Assembly: GCF_002607855.1 (NCBI RefSeq)
Contig: NZ_AWQQ01000044.1
Location: forward strand, 1 to 30,033
From: Desulforamulus profundi
Lineage (GTDB): Bacteria > Bacillota_B > Desulfotomaculia > Desulfotomaculales > Desulfotomaculaceae
Direction: 5' to 3'
Length of the DNA: 30,033 nt
The notes beneath the pieces were generated by a model. It worked only from the letters and a program-made list of their open reading frames with translations. It ran no database searches and was not told the DNA's origin. How positions within the stretch are numbered: position 1 is the stretch's first letter; each line of letters opens with the position of its first letter. Below, in pieces: positions 15,867 to 25,664 of the stretch. The position numbers and the translations under genes are program-made.

Positions 15867-17222
15867 TTACCGCCCAATGGCGGCCTCCACTGCCTCTTGA
15901 AGTGATTGTACCCCAATATACTCTATTATACCCAATGCTGCCGCTTGTTTGTCCACAGGTGGGCCGATACAACGTTTAAATCCTAATTTCGCCGCTTCCT
16001 GCAGGCGTTTATCCATACCGGCAACAGTCCGGATCTCACCGGTCAGCCCCACTTCCCCCGCCAGCACCAGACGGTCCTGCACCGGCGTCTCCTTGAAGCT
16101 GGAAGCGACGGCCAGTGCAATGGCCAAATCCGCCGCCGGCTCATCCAATTTTACGCCGCCCACGGCGCTGACATAGGCTTCATGGGCGGAGAGCCGCAGC
16201 CCCACCCGCCGTTCCAGCACCGCCATAATGAGGGCCACCCGGTTGTAGTCCACCCCGGAGGTCATTCTTCTGGGGGCGCCAAAGCCACTGGGACAAACCA
16301 GCGCCTGTATTTCCACCAGCAACGGGCGAGTACCCTCAAGACTTGGCACCACCGTAGAACCGGCCACCGGTTGTTCCCGCTGATTTAAAAACAATTCCGA
16401 AGGGTTGGTCACCTCTGCCAATCCCGCTCCACGCATCTCGAAAATTCCCAGCTCATTGGTGGACCCGAAACGGTTTTTCACCGTCCGCAGGATACGGTAG
16501 GTCTGGTGCCGGTCTCCTTCGAAATACAGGACGGTGTCCACCATATGTTCCAGCACCCTTGGCCCCGCCAATGTCCCTTCTTTGGTTACGTGGCCCACCA
16601 CGAAAACAGGAATCCCCTTCCCTTTGGCCAACCTCATCAGCAGGCCGGTGCATTCCCGCACCTGGGAGACGCTGCCTGGAGCGGAGGCAACATCCGGGTG
16701 GTAGACCGTCTGTATGGAATCCAAGATAACCGCCAGAGGGGCTGTTTCTTTGATCACCTTCTCCACCACCGCCATGTCGGTCTCCGCCATCAGCAGCAAC
16801 TCGGGGTGGAGGGCGCCGGTCCGTTCCGCTCTCATTTTGATCTGCCGCACGGATTCTTCCCCGGAGACATACAAAACCTTTCCTGCGCTACCGGCCATGG
16901 CGGAGGCCGCCTGCAGGAGCAGGGTCGATTTGCCGATGCCCGGGTCCCCGCCAACCAAAACAAGGGAACCGGAAACCAGCCCGCCTCCCAACACTCTGTT
17001 CAATTCCGCAAGTCCGGTGGAGTATCTTTCCTCCTCTGCGGTGGTAATCTCTGTTACCGGCACAGGCCCGCCGCCGGCAATCCCCCGGGCCGGCTTCTGC
17101 TGCACCACCGTGGTTTCTTCCACCAGGGAATTCCACTCCCCGCAGCCGGGGCAGCGGCCCATCCACCTGGCAGTTTGGTGACCACAACTTTGACAAGCGT
17201 AGGTCGTCTTATTCCGCAACAA
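15867..17222 (-). CDS. radA: DNA repair protein RadA
   Basis: RadA is a RecA-like branch-migration helicase that acts in recombination and repair. The 451-residue protein has an N-terminal C4 zinc finger (CQSCGHQTARWMGRCPGCGE, residues 10-29) and a Walker A LVGGDPGIGKSTLLLQ at about residue 90. The RadA-specific KNRFGSTNELGIFEM follows, then a C-terminal Lon-protease-like domain (GGVKLDEPAADLAIALAVAS) that is not proteolytic. The TTG start at 17222 is supported by GGAGG at 8-nt spacing. Its 5' side faces a 537-bp gap with a folded element. Confidence 0.95.
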   Translation of the reverse strand: MLRNKTTYACQSCGHQTARWMGRCPGCGEWNSLVEETTVVQQKPARGIAGGGPVPVTEITTAEEERYSTGLAELNRVLGGGLVSGSLVLVGGDPGIGKSTLLLQAASAMAGSAGKVLYVSGEESVRQIKMRAERTGALHPELLLMAETDMAVVEKVIKETAPLAVILDSIQTVYHPDVASAPGSVSQVRECTGLLMRLAKGKGIPVFVVGHVTKEGTLAGPRVLEHMVDTVLYFEGDRHQTYRILRTVKNRFGSTNELGIFEMRGAGLAEVTNPSELFLNQREQPVAGSTVVPSLEGTRPLLVEIQALVCPSGFGAPRRMTSGVDYNRVALIMAVLERRVGLRLSAHEAYVSAVGGVKLDEPAADLAIALAVASSFKETPVQDRLVLAGEVGLTGEIRTVAGMDKRLQEAAKLGFKRCIGPPVDKQAAALGIIEYIGVQSLQEAVEAAIGR

Positions 17223-17433
17223 ATGAACCTCCGTTATGACATATCTATGGTATATCTAAGTATATCTACAAACTTTTCGTATTTTTCCCCATGGCCTGAC
17301 ATTCGCTGCCCCTTATGTAAATTCCTGCCTCTCACAAGAAATATATTCCACAAAATGTAAATCATTAACCAGTTACCTGTTAAATTTGCGTAAAAAGAGA
17401 CGGCTTTTGGGGACTGCTTCTAAGTAAGGTGGT
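17223..17433 (-). other. AT-rich leader region of radA
   Basis: No clear gene. On the minus strand a 43-codon frame (17234-17365, starting MIYILWNIFLVRGRNLHKGQ) ends just before the radA ribosome site; it lacks a good ribosome site of its own and may be chance. The segment reading GCAGGAATTTAC then AAGGGGCAGCGAATG looks like a conserved leader, but I cannot name it. No consensus promoter was found. Confidence 0.3.
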
Positions 17434-17678
17434 GGGACTTCCGTTATCCACCGCTTGCTCCCATGCTCCGCACCGGCAGTCTCGTCCTCGTAGAGGGCAC
17501 TACGACTCGCTACGGGCGAAATTGAGGTCGCCTTAGACTCGTCCTTGGCTCGGCTAAGGCTGGCGCGGACGTCCTGTCCGCGCCCCCCAATTTCACCCTC
17601 CGCTCGTCAAGTGTACCTAAAGGCACAAGACTGTTACCGGTGCTCCGCAAGTCGCTCGCTATGGATAACGGAAGTCCC
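17434..17678. repeat. Highly folded 245-bp element with 17-bp terminal inverted repeats
   Basis: Perfect 17-bp inverted repeats (gggacttccgttatcca at 17434-17450 and its complement at 17662-17678) bound a GC-rich block set in AT-rich flanks. Weaker pairing continues inward (gcaccgg...cagtct near 17470 with agactgttaccggtgc at 17628-17643). Inside are four nested or side-by-side stems: TCGTAG/CTACGA (17488-17505), GAAATTG/CAATTTC (17518-17524 with 17588-17594) enclosing CCTTAG/CTAAGG (17531-17559), and GGCGCGGAC/GTCCGCGCC (17562-17584). A small GTG..CAC stem lies at 17611-17626. No ORF of note and no clear target-site duplication. It fits a miniature inverted-repeat element or a structured RNA. 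Confidence 0.75.
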
Positions 17679-17759
17679 GTGCTGATCCGTAATGTTTACA
17701 TTCTATAATAGACTATTAGGTTTCCCCTTTTCCATCATCTTTCTCTGTTACCATTCTTA

Positions 17760-20200
17760 TTAGCTCGCCTTCCGCACAGCGATTTCCCCGTCCTGGGCAT
17801 CGATGAGGACCTGGTCGCCCTTGCTGAAGGTGCCCTTGATCAGTTCTTCGGACAGGCGGTCCTCCACCTGGCGCTGGATTTCCCGGCGCAGGGGGCGGGC
17901 GCCGTATTCCTCGCTGTAGCCTACCTCGGCCAGCTTATCTTTGGACGCCTCCGTGAAGGTGAGGTAGACTTCATGTTCTTCCATGCGCTTAGCCACTTCC
18001 TTCAGCATCAGGCTGACAATCTCCTTGATATGCTCGCGGGTTAAGGAGTGGAAGACAATGTTCTCGTCGATACGGTTTAAAAATTCCGGACGGAAGGTGC
18101 GCTTCAGGGCCTCTTCCGAACGTTCCTTCATTTTTTCATATTCCGCTGCTGCCTGGTCCGCGTTGGCGGCGAAACCGACTCGGCCCACCGTCTTGAGGTT
18201 GGATAATCCGACGTTGGAGGTCATAATGATGACGGTGTTGCGGAAATCCACCACACGGCCCCTAGAGTCGGTGAGGCGCCCGTCCTCCAGTACCTGGAGC
18301 AGGATGTTGAAGACATCCGGGTGGGCCTTTTCAATTTCATCCAGCAGCACCACCGAATAGGGCTTTCTTCTGACGGCCTCGGTCAGTTGGCCCCCTTCAT
18401 CGTAGCCCACATAGCCGGGAGGCGCGCCCACCAGGCGGGACACCGCGTGTTTTTCCATGTATTCCGACATATCGATGCGGACCATGGCTTCCTCGTCCCC
18501 AAACAGGGCCTCGGCCAGCGCCCTGGCCAGTTCGGTTTTGCCGACACCGGTGGGGCCAAGGAAGATAAAGGAACCCACCGGACGCTTGGGATCTTTCAGT
18601 CCGGCCCGGGCACGGCGCACGGCGCGGGAAACGGCCTTTACGGCGTCGTTCTGGCCCACCACCCGCTGGTGCAATACAGCTTCCAGGTTCAGCAGTCTTT
18701 CGGACTCCTCCTGGGCCAGTTTTTTCACCGGCACGCCGGTCCAACTGGCGACGATATGGGCGATGTCTTCTTCGGTGACCACCAGGTTGTCGCCGCCCTT
18801 GGCGTGGTTCCAGTTCTCTCTGGCCTGGTTCAGCTCGCCCAGGATGGTTTGTTCACGGTCCCTGAATTCCGCAGCTTTTTCAAACTCCTGGTTATTGATG
18901 GCCGCTTCCTTTTCCTTGCGAATTTCTTCCAGCACCTTTTCTTTGTCTTTTAAATCCGGCGGAGCGGTAAAGGCCTTGATGCGGACCCGGGAAGCGGATT
19001 CGTCCACCAGGTCAATGGCTTTGTCCGGTAAAAACCGGTCGGTGATATAGCGGTCGGACAGTTTGGCAGCCGCGTCCAGGGCCTCGTCGGTGATGCGCAC
19101 CTTATGGTGTGCTTCGTATTTGTCCCGGATGCCTTTGAGAATCTCAAGAGTCTCCTCCACCGTGGGTTCATCCACCTGAATGGGCTGGAACCTTCTCTCC
19201 AGGGCGGGATCCTTTTCGATATACTTGCGGTATTCGTCCAGGGTGGTGGCCCCGATGGTCTGAATTTCCCCTCGGGCCAGGGCCGGCTTCAGGATGTTGG
19301 CGGCATCAATGGCCCCTTCGGCAGCCCCGGCGCCGATCAAGGTGTGCAGTTCATCAATGAAAACAATGATGTTGCCGGCCTGCCGGATCTCCTCCATAAC
19401 CTTTTTCAGGCGGTCTTCAAATTCACCCCGGTATTTGGTGCCGGCCACCATCCCCGCCAGGTCGAGGGTGACCACCCGGCGGTTCAACAAGATCTCCGGC
19501 ACATTACCGCTGATAATCCGCTGGGCCAGGCCCTCGGCAATGGCTGTTTTGCCCACGCCGGGTTCCCCGATCAAAACCGGGTTGTTTTTGGTGCGGCGGG
19601 AAAGCACCTGGATGACCCGCTCAATTTCTTTGGCCCTGCCCACCACCGGGTCTAGTTTATCTTCCCTGGCCAGGCGGGTCAGGTCCCGGCTGAACTGGTC
19701 CAGGCTGGCGGTCTTGCAGCCGTCGCCGGGGCAGCCGTGGCCGCCCGAGGCTGCCCGCCTCCCGGAGCACCGCCCAGCATGTTGATAACCTGCTGGCGGG
19801 CCCGCTCCAAATCCGCGCCCAGGGCGATTAGAACCTGGGCTGCCACGCCTTCGCCCTCCCGGATCAGGCCCAGCAGCAGGTGCTCGGTGCCCACGTAGTT
19901 GTGGCCCAGCTGGCGGGACTCCTCCACCGCCAGCTCCAGCACCCTTTTGGCCCGGGGAGTAGGCGGAATGTCCGCCGGCACCGGCTGGTTGCCGGTCTCC
20001 ACCATCTGTTCCACCGCTGTTTTTACTTTATCGGCGCTGACATTCATCTGCTCCAGGACCCTGGCGGCAATTCCTTCCCCTTCCCGGATCAGTCCCAGCA
20101 AAATGTGTTCGGTGCCAATGTAGGGATATTTTAACCTGCGAGCCTCTTCCTGGGCCAACACCAATACTTTTCGTGCTCTCTCGGTAAATCTCTGAAACAT
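17760..20200 (-). CDS. clpC: ClpC, AAA+ unfoldase of the ClpCP protease, frameshifted
   Basis: ClpC unfolds proteins, including those arginine-phosphorylated by McsB, and feeds them to ClpP. The N domain has two Clp repeats ([39 protein letters not shown]). AAA-1 has [13 protein letters not shown] near residue 209. A UVR-containing middle segment ([15 protein letters not shown]) follows, and AAA-2 has [16 protein letters not shown] near 547. The frame breaks in the linker after about residue 160: the first frame ends [14 protein letters not shown], and the other continues [19 protein letters not shown]. One missing base around 19712-19725 explains it and gives 813 residues, the normal size. 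It starts 11 bp after mcsB with GGAGGG as ribosome site. Confidence 0.92.
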
Positions 20201-20211
20201 CGGTTTCCCTC

Positions 20212-21284
20212 CTATCCGTTCGGCAGAGAATTAAGTCTCTCTCGAATTAAGGTTGCTCTGTAGATATCTCTTTGATACGGATTTAACTCCGTTCCCTTCA
20301 GTTTGTTTAAAAAGGCCGGCCGGGTCATGATAATTAATTCCATGATCAGTCCCGCCGGGATGTCCGGAATGATCCCCAGGTCGACCCCCAGCCTCAGGTC
20401 CGACAAAAGGGCCATGGCATCGCTGGAGGCCATGGTTCTGGCATATTTGAGCAGGCCGTAGGCCCGCCAAACCCGGTCCTCGATTTGATGCTGCTGATCT
20501 TTGTACAGCGCCCGGCGGGCTGTTCTCTCCTGGGTCACCAGCTGCATGGCCACCATAATCAGGTTGTCAATGATTTCTTCCTCGGTCAGCCCCAGGGTCA
20601 CCTGGTTGGACACCTGAAATAAGTTCCCCGTGGCCTGGGTCCCTTCACCATACAATCCCCGGACCGTTAAGCCCAGCTTGGATAAAGTGATCAGAACGGC
20701 GTTAATTTGCTGGGTCAACACCAGGGCCGGCAGGTGCAGCATCACCGATGCCCGCAGCCCGGTGCCCACGTTGGTGGGGCAGGATGTCAGGTAGCCCTGT
20801 TCCTCGGCAAAGGCGAAATCCAGCGTCTGCTCCAGCCCGTCATCCACGGCGTTGGCCAGATCCCAGCATTCCTTAAGTTGTAAACCGGGCAGCAGGCACT
20901 GGATTCTCAGGTGGTCTTCCTCGTTGACCATAATGCTGATGACCTCATCGTTCCGAAGGACAACTCCCCTTTTTTCGGGCTGTTCCAGCAAATCCGGCTG
21001 ATCAGGTGTTTCTCCACTAGTATTTGTCTTTCCGTGGGCGACAATTCGGTCATGCGGCATATTTCCAGTTTCCCGACGGTCTCCTGCATGCCCTTTTGGT
21101 GAATGGCCGTTTGCACAGCGTAGAGGATCTTGTCTGCATTTTCAGGGCCCAGTAAATGGGGGAAGGGATAACCAACCAAGTTTCTGGCCAGCCTGACTCT
21201 GCTGCTGATAATGACATCACTTTCCGGTCCCGAAGCATCCAGCCATTTGCTGTAGGGACTGTTTACGGTTTCCTTTAAGGACAT
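20212..21284 (-). CDS. mcsB: Protein-arginine kinase McsB, frameshifted
   Basis: McsB phosphorylates arginine residues on damaged proteins and on CtsR, marking them for ClpCP. It belongs to the phosphagen-kinase fold. The sequence has the nucleotide-binding [18 protein letters not shown], the NEEDHLRIQ segment and the signature [20 protein letters not shown]. The frame breaks after EKHLIS: adding one base at the GG at 20996-20997 gives [20 protein letters not shown] and joins the halves, 357 residues in all. The AGGGGGTG ribosome site includes the mcsA stop codon, so expression is coupled to mcsA. Confidence 0.92.
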
Positions 21285-21297
21285 CCCTCTTCACCCC

Positions 21298-21810
21298 CTA
21301 TTGAATCTGCTGCTCCAGCTCTTTGATGCGGTCGCGAATTTTGGCAGCCTTTTCAAACTCCTCTTGTTTCACCGCATCCTGGAGCTGGCCCTTTAGAATG
21401 CGAATTTCTTTGGAAATTAATGCTTTGCCGCCGGTCCTCCTGGGCACTTTGCCCGTATGGGCACTGCTGCCGTGAATTTTTTTCAACAGGGGCTGCACCC
21501 GGTCCCCAAACTGGATGTAGCATTCACTGCAGCCAAACAACCCGCTTTTCGCCACCTGCGCCTCGGAGGCGCCGCATTTATCACAGCGGATCTGGGGCAG
21601 CGCATTGGGCTTTATATTGGCGCCGGTAAAATGGTGGTTGATTAAACCGGCCAAAAAGTCATGCAGGTTCAATTGGGGTGCAAAACCAAAACTTTCTGCC
21701 TGAAGTTCCCCCGCACAGGTAGGACACAGATGCATTTGTTTTTTGGTATTATTAATGATCTGCGTAAAATGAACCTGGGCCGGTCTTTTCTGACAACGAT
21801 CACAAAGCAT
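21298..21810 (-). CDS. mcsA: McsA, zinc-binding activator of McsB
   Basis: McsA activates McsB and modulates CtsR. The 170-residue protein is intact. It has CxxC pairs at MLCDRCQKRPAQ, HLCPTCAG, RCDKCGAS and GCSECYIQF, making two zinc sites. It ends with a UVR-type coiled coil (QEEFEKAAKIRDRIKELEQQ) matching the ClpC middle segment. GAAGGAGG lies 10 nt before the ATG. It stands 21 bp after the corrected ctsR stop and 13 bp before mcsB. Confidence 0.94.
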   Translation of the reverse strand: MLCDRCQKRPAQVHFTQIINNTKKQMHLCPTCAGELQAESFGFAPQLNLHDFLAGLINHHFTGANIKPNALPQIRCDKCGASEAQVAKSGLFGCSECYIQFGDRVQPLLKKIHGSSAHTGKVPRRTGGKALISKEIRILKGQLQDAVKQEEFEKAAKIRDRIKELEQQIQ

Positions 21811-21831
21811 GGGTCCTAAGCCTCCTTCATC

Positions 21832-22295
21832 TCAGCTCTCCCGGAATACCGCCGCTAACATCGCCCTGAGAAGCTGGGCCCGCAAGTTGTCCCGCCAGGG
21901 TAAATCCACCCGCAGGTGTTGCGGTCCATGGCGGCCCGGAAAATGCGGGCTTCCCTGGCCGTAATAAAATCTTCCTCAGCCAGTCTTTTAATAATTTTCT
22001 CTGCCTGGGATTGATTAATGTCGTCTCCCACCAAGCGGTAAATTTGTACAGCCGGGTCGTCATGTTGATCCAGGGGAATCCTGACGATTCGGATATACCC
22101 CCCGCCCCCGCGCCGGCTTTCTACCACGTAGCCGCTGTCGGTGGTGAACCGGGTGGACAGTACATAATTGATTTGGGACGGAACGCACTTAAACCGGGCT
22201 GCCAACTCATTTCGCTGCAGGTCTACATAGTCGTAAGGGCTGTCCTGAAGCAACTTTTTGATATGACGTTCGATTAACTCGGATATATTTGCCAT
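21832..22295 (-). CDS. ctsR: Class III heat-shock repressor CtsR, frameshifted near its end
   Basis: CtsR represses clp genes by binding a tandem heptad operator and is inactivated by heat and McsB. The start MANISELIERHIKKLLQDSP leads into the winged helix (ELAARFKCVPSQINYVLSTR), with the wing VVESRRGGGGYIRI containing the glycine-rich thermosensor tip. The C-terminal domain follows (GDDINQSQAEKIIKRLAEED). As written, the end after RAAMDRNT is garbled. One more base at the GG at 21915-21916 restores LRVDLPWRDNLRAQLLRAML and the stop at 21832-21834, giving 154 residues as in Bacillus. I chose the ATG at 22295, 8 nt after AAGGGGG, over a GTG 9 bp upstream. A CtsR-like box lies about 87 bp upstream. 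Confidence 0.93.
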
Positions 22296-22381
22296 AACAA
22301 CCACCCCCTTACATGAATAAAAACAAAATCGATTCTGGGAACCCTGTGTTTTTTAAAATGTTAGACCGGAGGATTCTTTTA

Positions 22382-22398
22382 TTTGACCTTGCCTAACC
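22382..22398 (-). promoter_or_regulatory. CtsR-like heptad operator upstream of ctsR
   Basis: Plus-strand TTTGACC TTG CCTAACC: one heptad matches the CtsR consensus exactly and the second at five of seven, with the correct 3-bp spacer. It lies just downstream of a possible promoter (-35 TTGATA at 22425-22430, -10 GATAAT at 22404-22409, short 15-bp spacer), so binding would block transcription. Confidence 0.5.
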
Positions 22399-22563
22399 TT
22401 AACATTATCTCACCTGACGCGAAATATCAAACCTGCATAATCATTAGTATTGCTGTTTTTTCTTACTTTTTAAGTTGTTTTCTAATGGTTTTTTTAGATT
22501 TTCACAATTTCAATGCTATATAACTCGTTAGTTTGTTTAGCCCGTGCTTTTGACGATAAAGAA

Positions 22564-22607
22564 ATGCCGCCGGTCAATCTTTCAAAACCTGCGGCATCTT
22601 TTTTAAA
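22564..22607. terminator. Hairpin with T-tracts on both strands
   Basis: ATGCCGC/GCGGCAT stem, extended by GG/CC, with CTTTTTT after it on the plus strand and TTTCTTTATC on the minus strand. It is a likely terminator of the clpB operon and could also stop a plus-strand transcript. Confidence 0.6.
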
Positions 22608-22673
22608 ACCCTTCTACTCCCCGGTGTCTCGAGCATGATGCATTCCGTGACCGAATCTGACAGTAACCTGAGC

Positions 22674-22711
22674 CGTGCAGGAAAAACCTTTCCTGCACGG
22701 CGTTTTTCATT
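22674..22711 (+). terminator. Strong 13-bp hairpin with plus-strand T-tract
   Basis: A perfect stem GCCGTGCAGGAAA/TTTCCTGCACGGC, loop AACC, is followed by GTTTTTC on the plus strand. The minus strand has no T-run after it, although clpB ends only about 20 bp away on that strand. The orientation is therefore unexpected. Confidence 0.6.
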
Positions 22712-22725
22712 TAGGGAAGGTATCT

Positions 22726-25323
22726 CTACTTGACGTTCATGGTCAGTTGTCCTGCCTGGACATCGATCTCGACCGTATCTCCTGGTTTTGCTTCGCCTTT
22801 GACCATCAGGCGGCTCAGGGGGGTCTCAACCTCTTGCTGAATGAGACGTTTCAGGGGTCTGGCCCCGTAGCTGGGTTCATAGCCCTTGTTGGCCAGGTAG
22901 GTCAGGGCGTTTTCGGACCAGGTCATTTCCAGCCGGGCGGTTTCCTTCAGCCGCTTGGCCAGTTTTTCCAGCATCAAGACCGTGATTTCCTTCATGTGTT
23001 TGAGATCCAGGGCATGGAAGACCACCGTTTCATCCACCCGGTTTAAAAATTCCGGGCGGAAATGCTGCTGCAGCAATGTCATCACCGCAGCTTTCATGCT
23101 GTCATAATCCTGCACGCCCCGTCTCTGGAATTCCAGGATCTCATGACTGCCGATGTTGGACGTCATAATGATAACGGTGTTTTTGAAATTGATGGTGCGT
23201 CCCTGCCCGTCCGTCAGTCTGCCGTCATCCAGAATCTGCAGCATCACGTTAAAGACGTCGTTGTGGGCTTTCTCGATTTCATCAAACAGGATCACCGAGT
23301 AAGGCTTACGGCGCACCGCCTCGGTCAGCTGGCCCCCCTCGTCATACCCCACATAACCGGGAGGCGCCCCGATCAGGCGGGCCACGGTGTGCTTCTCCAT
23401 GTATTCCGACATGTCGATGCGGATCATGTTGCGCTCGTCATCAAACAACGCCTGGGCCAGGGCCCTGGCCAGCTCTGTCTTGCCCACGCCGGTGGGTCCC
23501 AGGAAGATAAAGCTGCCAATGGGACGGTTGGGGTCTTTGATCCCCGCCCGGGCCCGCAGCACCGCATCGGCCACCGCCTGTACGGCCTGGTCCTGACCGA
23601 TCACCCGGCGGTGCAGCACTTCGTCCAGGTGAATGAGCTTTTCCTTTTCCCCTTCCATCAGTTTGTTCAAGGGAATGCCGGTCCAGCGGCTGACAACCCT
23701 GGCGATGTCTTCTTCATCCACTTCTTCCTTCAGCAGCATGTTGTTCTTTTGCTTGCCGGCCAGCAATTCTTCCTCTGCCTTTAACCGGCGTTCCAGGTCC
23801 GGCAGTTTGCCATAGGTCAGCTCTGCCATACGGTTTAAATCGTAATCACGCTCAGCCCTCTCAATGGCCAGCTTGGTGTCTTCAATCTCTTTCTTAAGCT
23901 GCCGCACCCGGGAAATGGCCTGCTTTTCCACCTGCCACTGGGTTTTCATGACATCGGCCTCGGCCTTTAATTCAGCCAGCTGCTCCTGCAATTTTTGCAG
24001 GCGCTCCTGGGAAACGGCATCCTTTTCCTTCTTCAAGGCCGCTTCTTCAATCTCCAGCCGCATGACGCGACGGGTGATTTCGTCCAGGGCGGTGGGCATG
24101 CTGTCAATTTCCGTCCGCAGGCGAGCTGCGGCCTCGTCCATTAAATCAATGGCTTTGTCCGGCAGAAAACGGTCTGAGATATACCGGTCGGACAGGGTGG
24201 CGGCGGCCACCAGGGCGCTGTCTTGAATGCGCACCCCGTGGTGTACTTCGTACCGTTCCTTCAGTCCCCGCAGGATGGAAATGGTGTCTTCGATGGAGGG
24301 CGGGTTTACCAGCACCGGCTGGAAGCGACGTTCCAGTGCGGCATCCTTTTCCACATGCTTCCGGTATTCGTCCAGGGTGGTGGCGCCAATGGCCCTCAGT
24401 TCCCCCCGGGCCAGCATCGGCTTTAATAAGTTCCCCGCATCCATAGCGCCTTCGGCTGCTCCGGCTCCCACCACGGTATGCAGTTCGTCGATAAACAGGA
24501 TAACCTGCCCATTAGATTTTTGCACTTCTTTCAGGACGGCTTTCAGCCGCTCCTCAAACTCACCCCGGTATTTAGCCCCGGCAATTAAGGCTCCCATATC
24601 CAGGGCAATCACGATTTTATTTTTTAATCCTTCCGGCACATCACCGGCCACGATGCGTCTGGCCAAACCTTCTACAATGGCGGTCTTGCCGACGCCGGGC
24701 TCACCGATCAGTACCGGGTTATTTTTGGTGCGGCGGGAGAGAATCTCAATGGTCCGTCGGATTTCATCATCCCGGCCGATCACAGGGTCCAGTTTGCCTT
24801 CCCGGGCCAGTTTGGTCAGATCCCGGCCGTACTTTTCCAGGGCTTCGTAAGTCTCCTCGGGATTTTCACCGGTCACCTGCTGGTTTCCCCGAATGGCCCG
24901 TAATGAAGTTAACATGGCTTCTCTGGTTAAACCTACCCGGCGGAATATATCTTTAATTTCACTTTCTCCTTCTTCCACCAGGGCCAGCAGCAGGTGTTCC
25001 ACGCTGACATACTGGTCCTTCATCTCCCGGGCTTCCTGCTCCGCCCGGGGAAAAACTCTGGCCAGGCCGCTGCCCAACCTTAACGGACCATCATAGCCGT
25101 GCACCGCCGGCGTTTTGCGCAGCAGGTCCTCCAGTTGGGACTGCAGGTTTGCCACATTGACACCGGCATGTTCCAGAAAACGGGGCGCCATGCCCCCTTC
25201 CTGAGTCAGCAGTGCCAGCAGCAAGTGTTTGCCGGTGATTTCCTGGTGGTGCCGTTGGGCCGCCAGATCTTGGGCAGCCGACACAGCCTCCCGTGATTTT
25301 TGGGTATAACGGTTAAAATCCAT
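22726..25323 (-). CDS. clpB: ClpB disaggregase
   Basis: ClpB is a hexameric AAA+ machine that extracts proteins from aggregates together with DnaK. The frame is intact at 865 residues. The N domain starts [23 protein letters not shown]-1 has [13 protein letters not shown] near residue 205 and the sensor region [20 protein letters not shown]. The long coiled-coil M domain spans about residues 410-530 ([18 protein letters not shown]..., [13 protein letters not shown]), which separates ClpB from ClpC. AAA-2 has [20 protein letters not shown] near 610. It is the last gene of the dnaK operon, 32 bp after the modulator gene; GGGG 7 nt before the ATG is a modest ribosome site. Confidence 0.96.
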   Translation of the reverse strand: MDFNRYTQKSREAVSAAQDLAAQRHHQEITGKHLLLALLTQEGGMAPRFLEHAGVNVANLQSQLEDLLRKTPAVHGYDGPLRLGSGLARVFPRAEQEAREMKDQYVSVEHLLLALVEEGESEIKDIFRRVGLTREAMLTSLRAIRGNQQVTGENPEETYEALEKYGRDLTKLAREGKLDPVIGRDDEIRRTIEILSRRTKNNPVLIGEPGVGKTAIVEGLARRIVAGDVPEGLKNKIVIALDMGALIAGAKYRGEFEERLKAVLKEVQKSNGQVILFIDELHTVVGAGAAEGAMDAGNLLKPMLARGELRAIGATTLDEYRKHVEKDAALERRFQPVLVNPPSIEDTISILRGLKERYEVHHGVRIQDSALVAAATLSDRYISDRFLPDKAIDLMDEAAARLRTEIDSMPTALDEITRRVMRLEIEEAALKKEKDAVSQERLQKLQEQLAELKAEADVMKTQWQVEKQAISRVRQLKKEIEDTKLAIERAERDYDLNRMAELTYGKLPDLERRLKAEEELLAGKQKNNMLLKEEVDEEDIARVVSRWTGIPLNKLMEGEKEKLIHLDEVLHRRVIGQDQAVQAVADAVLRARAGIKDPNRPIGSFIFLGPTGVGKTELARALAQALFDDERNMIRIDMSEYMEKHTVARLIGAPPGYVGYDEGGQLTEAVRRKPYSVILFDEIEKAHNDVFNVMLQILDDGRLTDGQGRTINFKNTVIIMTSNIGSHEILEFQRRGVQDYDSMKAAVMTLLQQHFRPEFLNRVDETVVFHALDLKHMKEITVLMLEKLAKRLKETARLEMTWSENALTYLANKGYEPSYGARPLKRLIQQEVETPLSRLMVKGEAKPGDTVEIDVQAGQLTMNVK

Positions 25324-25355
25324 CTACTTACCCCGTTGGTTCACCGCCGGGGTAT

Positions 25356-25664
25356 TCACCTCCTCCGTCTCAATCTTTCAATTTCCTGTTCCAACTCTTC
25401 TATGCGATCCAACAAATCTACAATAATGCAGGCCCCGGGCAAATTCACCCCCAGGGAACGGCGCAGCCTGATAATTTTATGCAGCTTACTAATTTCATCT
25501 GCCCGTACGCAGCCGTTGCGAATCTCCACAACCCCCAGTTCCCCCAGTCGCTGCACCAGTTCAGGATGCAGCCCAAGGCTGTTTATATCCACCCATCCCG
25601 GCCCCTCCTGGGGATAAAGGGTGTGGCGATATATCTCTAAATAATATTTACAAACCATGGTCAC
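25356..25664 (-). CDS. CbpM/MerR-like chaperone modulator
   Basis: 102 residues, fitting the small CbpM-like regulators found with DnaJ/CbpA. The body reads [20 protein letters not shown], a MerR-type helix-turn-helix. Next comes [20 protein letters not shown], and it ends in a coiled coil [20 protein letters not shown]. CbpM binds the J domain and inhibits it; HspR, a related MerR repressor, occupies the same place in actinobacterial dnaK operons. The DNA-recognition part is weak, so CbpM-like is preferred over HspR. The GTG start overlaps the dnaJ stop (GTGA), with an ATG 6 bp further in as alternative. Tight coupling to dnaJ supports a DnaJ-partner role. Confidence 0.8.
   Translation of the reverse strand: MTMVCKYYLEIYRHTLYPQEGPGWVDINSLGLHPELVQRLGELGVVEIRNGCVRADEISKLHKIIRLRRSLGVNLPGACIIVDLLDRIEELEQEIERLRRRR

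Larger units (their letters stand above)
22296..22725. other. 430-bp gap between ctsR and clpB
   Basis: No gene was found on either strand. It holds the ctsR control region near 22382-22430, an AT-rich stretch, and two strong hairpins at 22564-22607 and 22674-22711 that end the clpB operon or an unseen plus-strand transcript. Confidence 0.6.

Noticed and set aside
17434..17678. CRISPR array or insertion sequence in the clpC-radA gap
   Set aside because: There are no regularly spaced direct repeats and no transposase frame; the structure is inverted repeats only.
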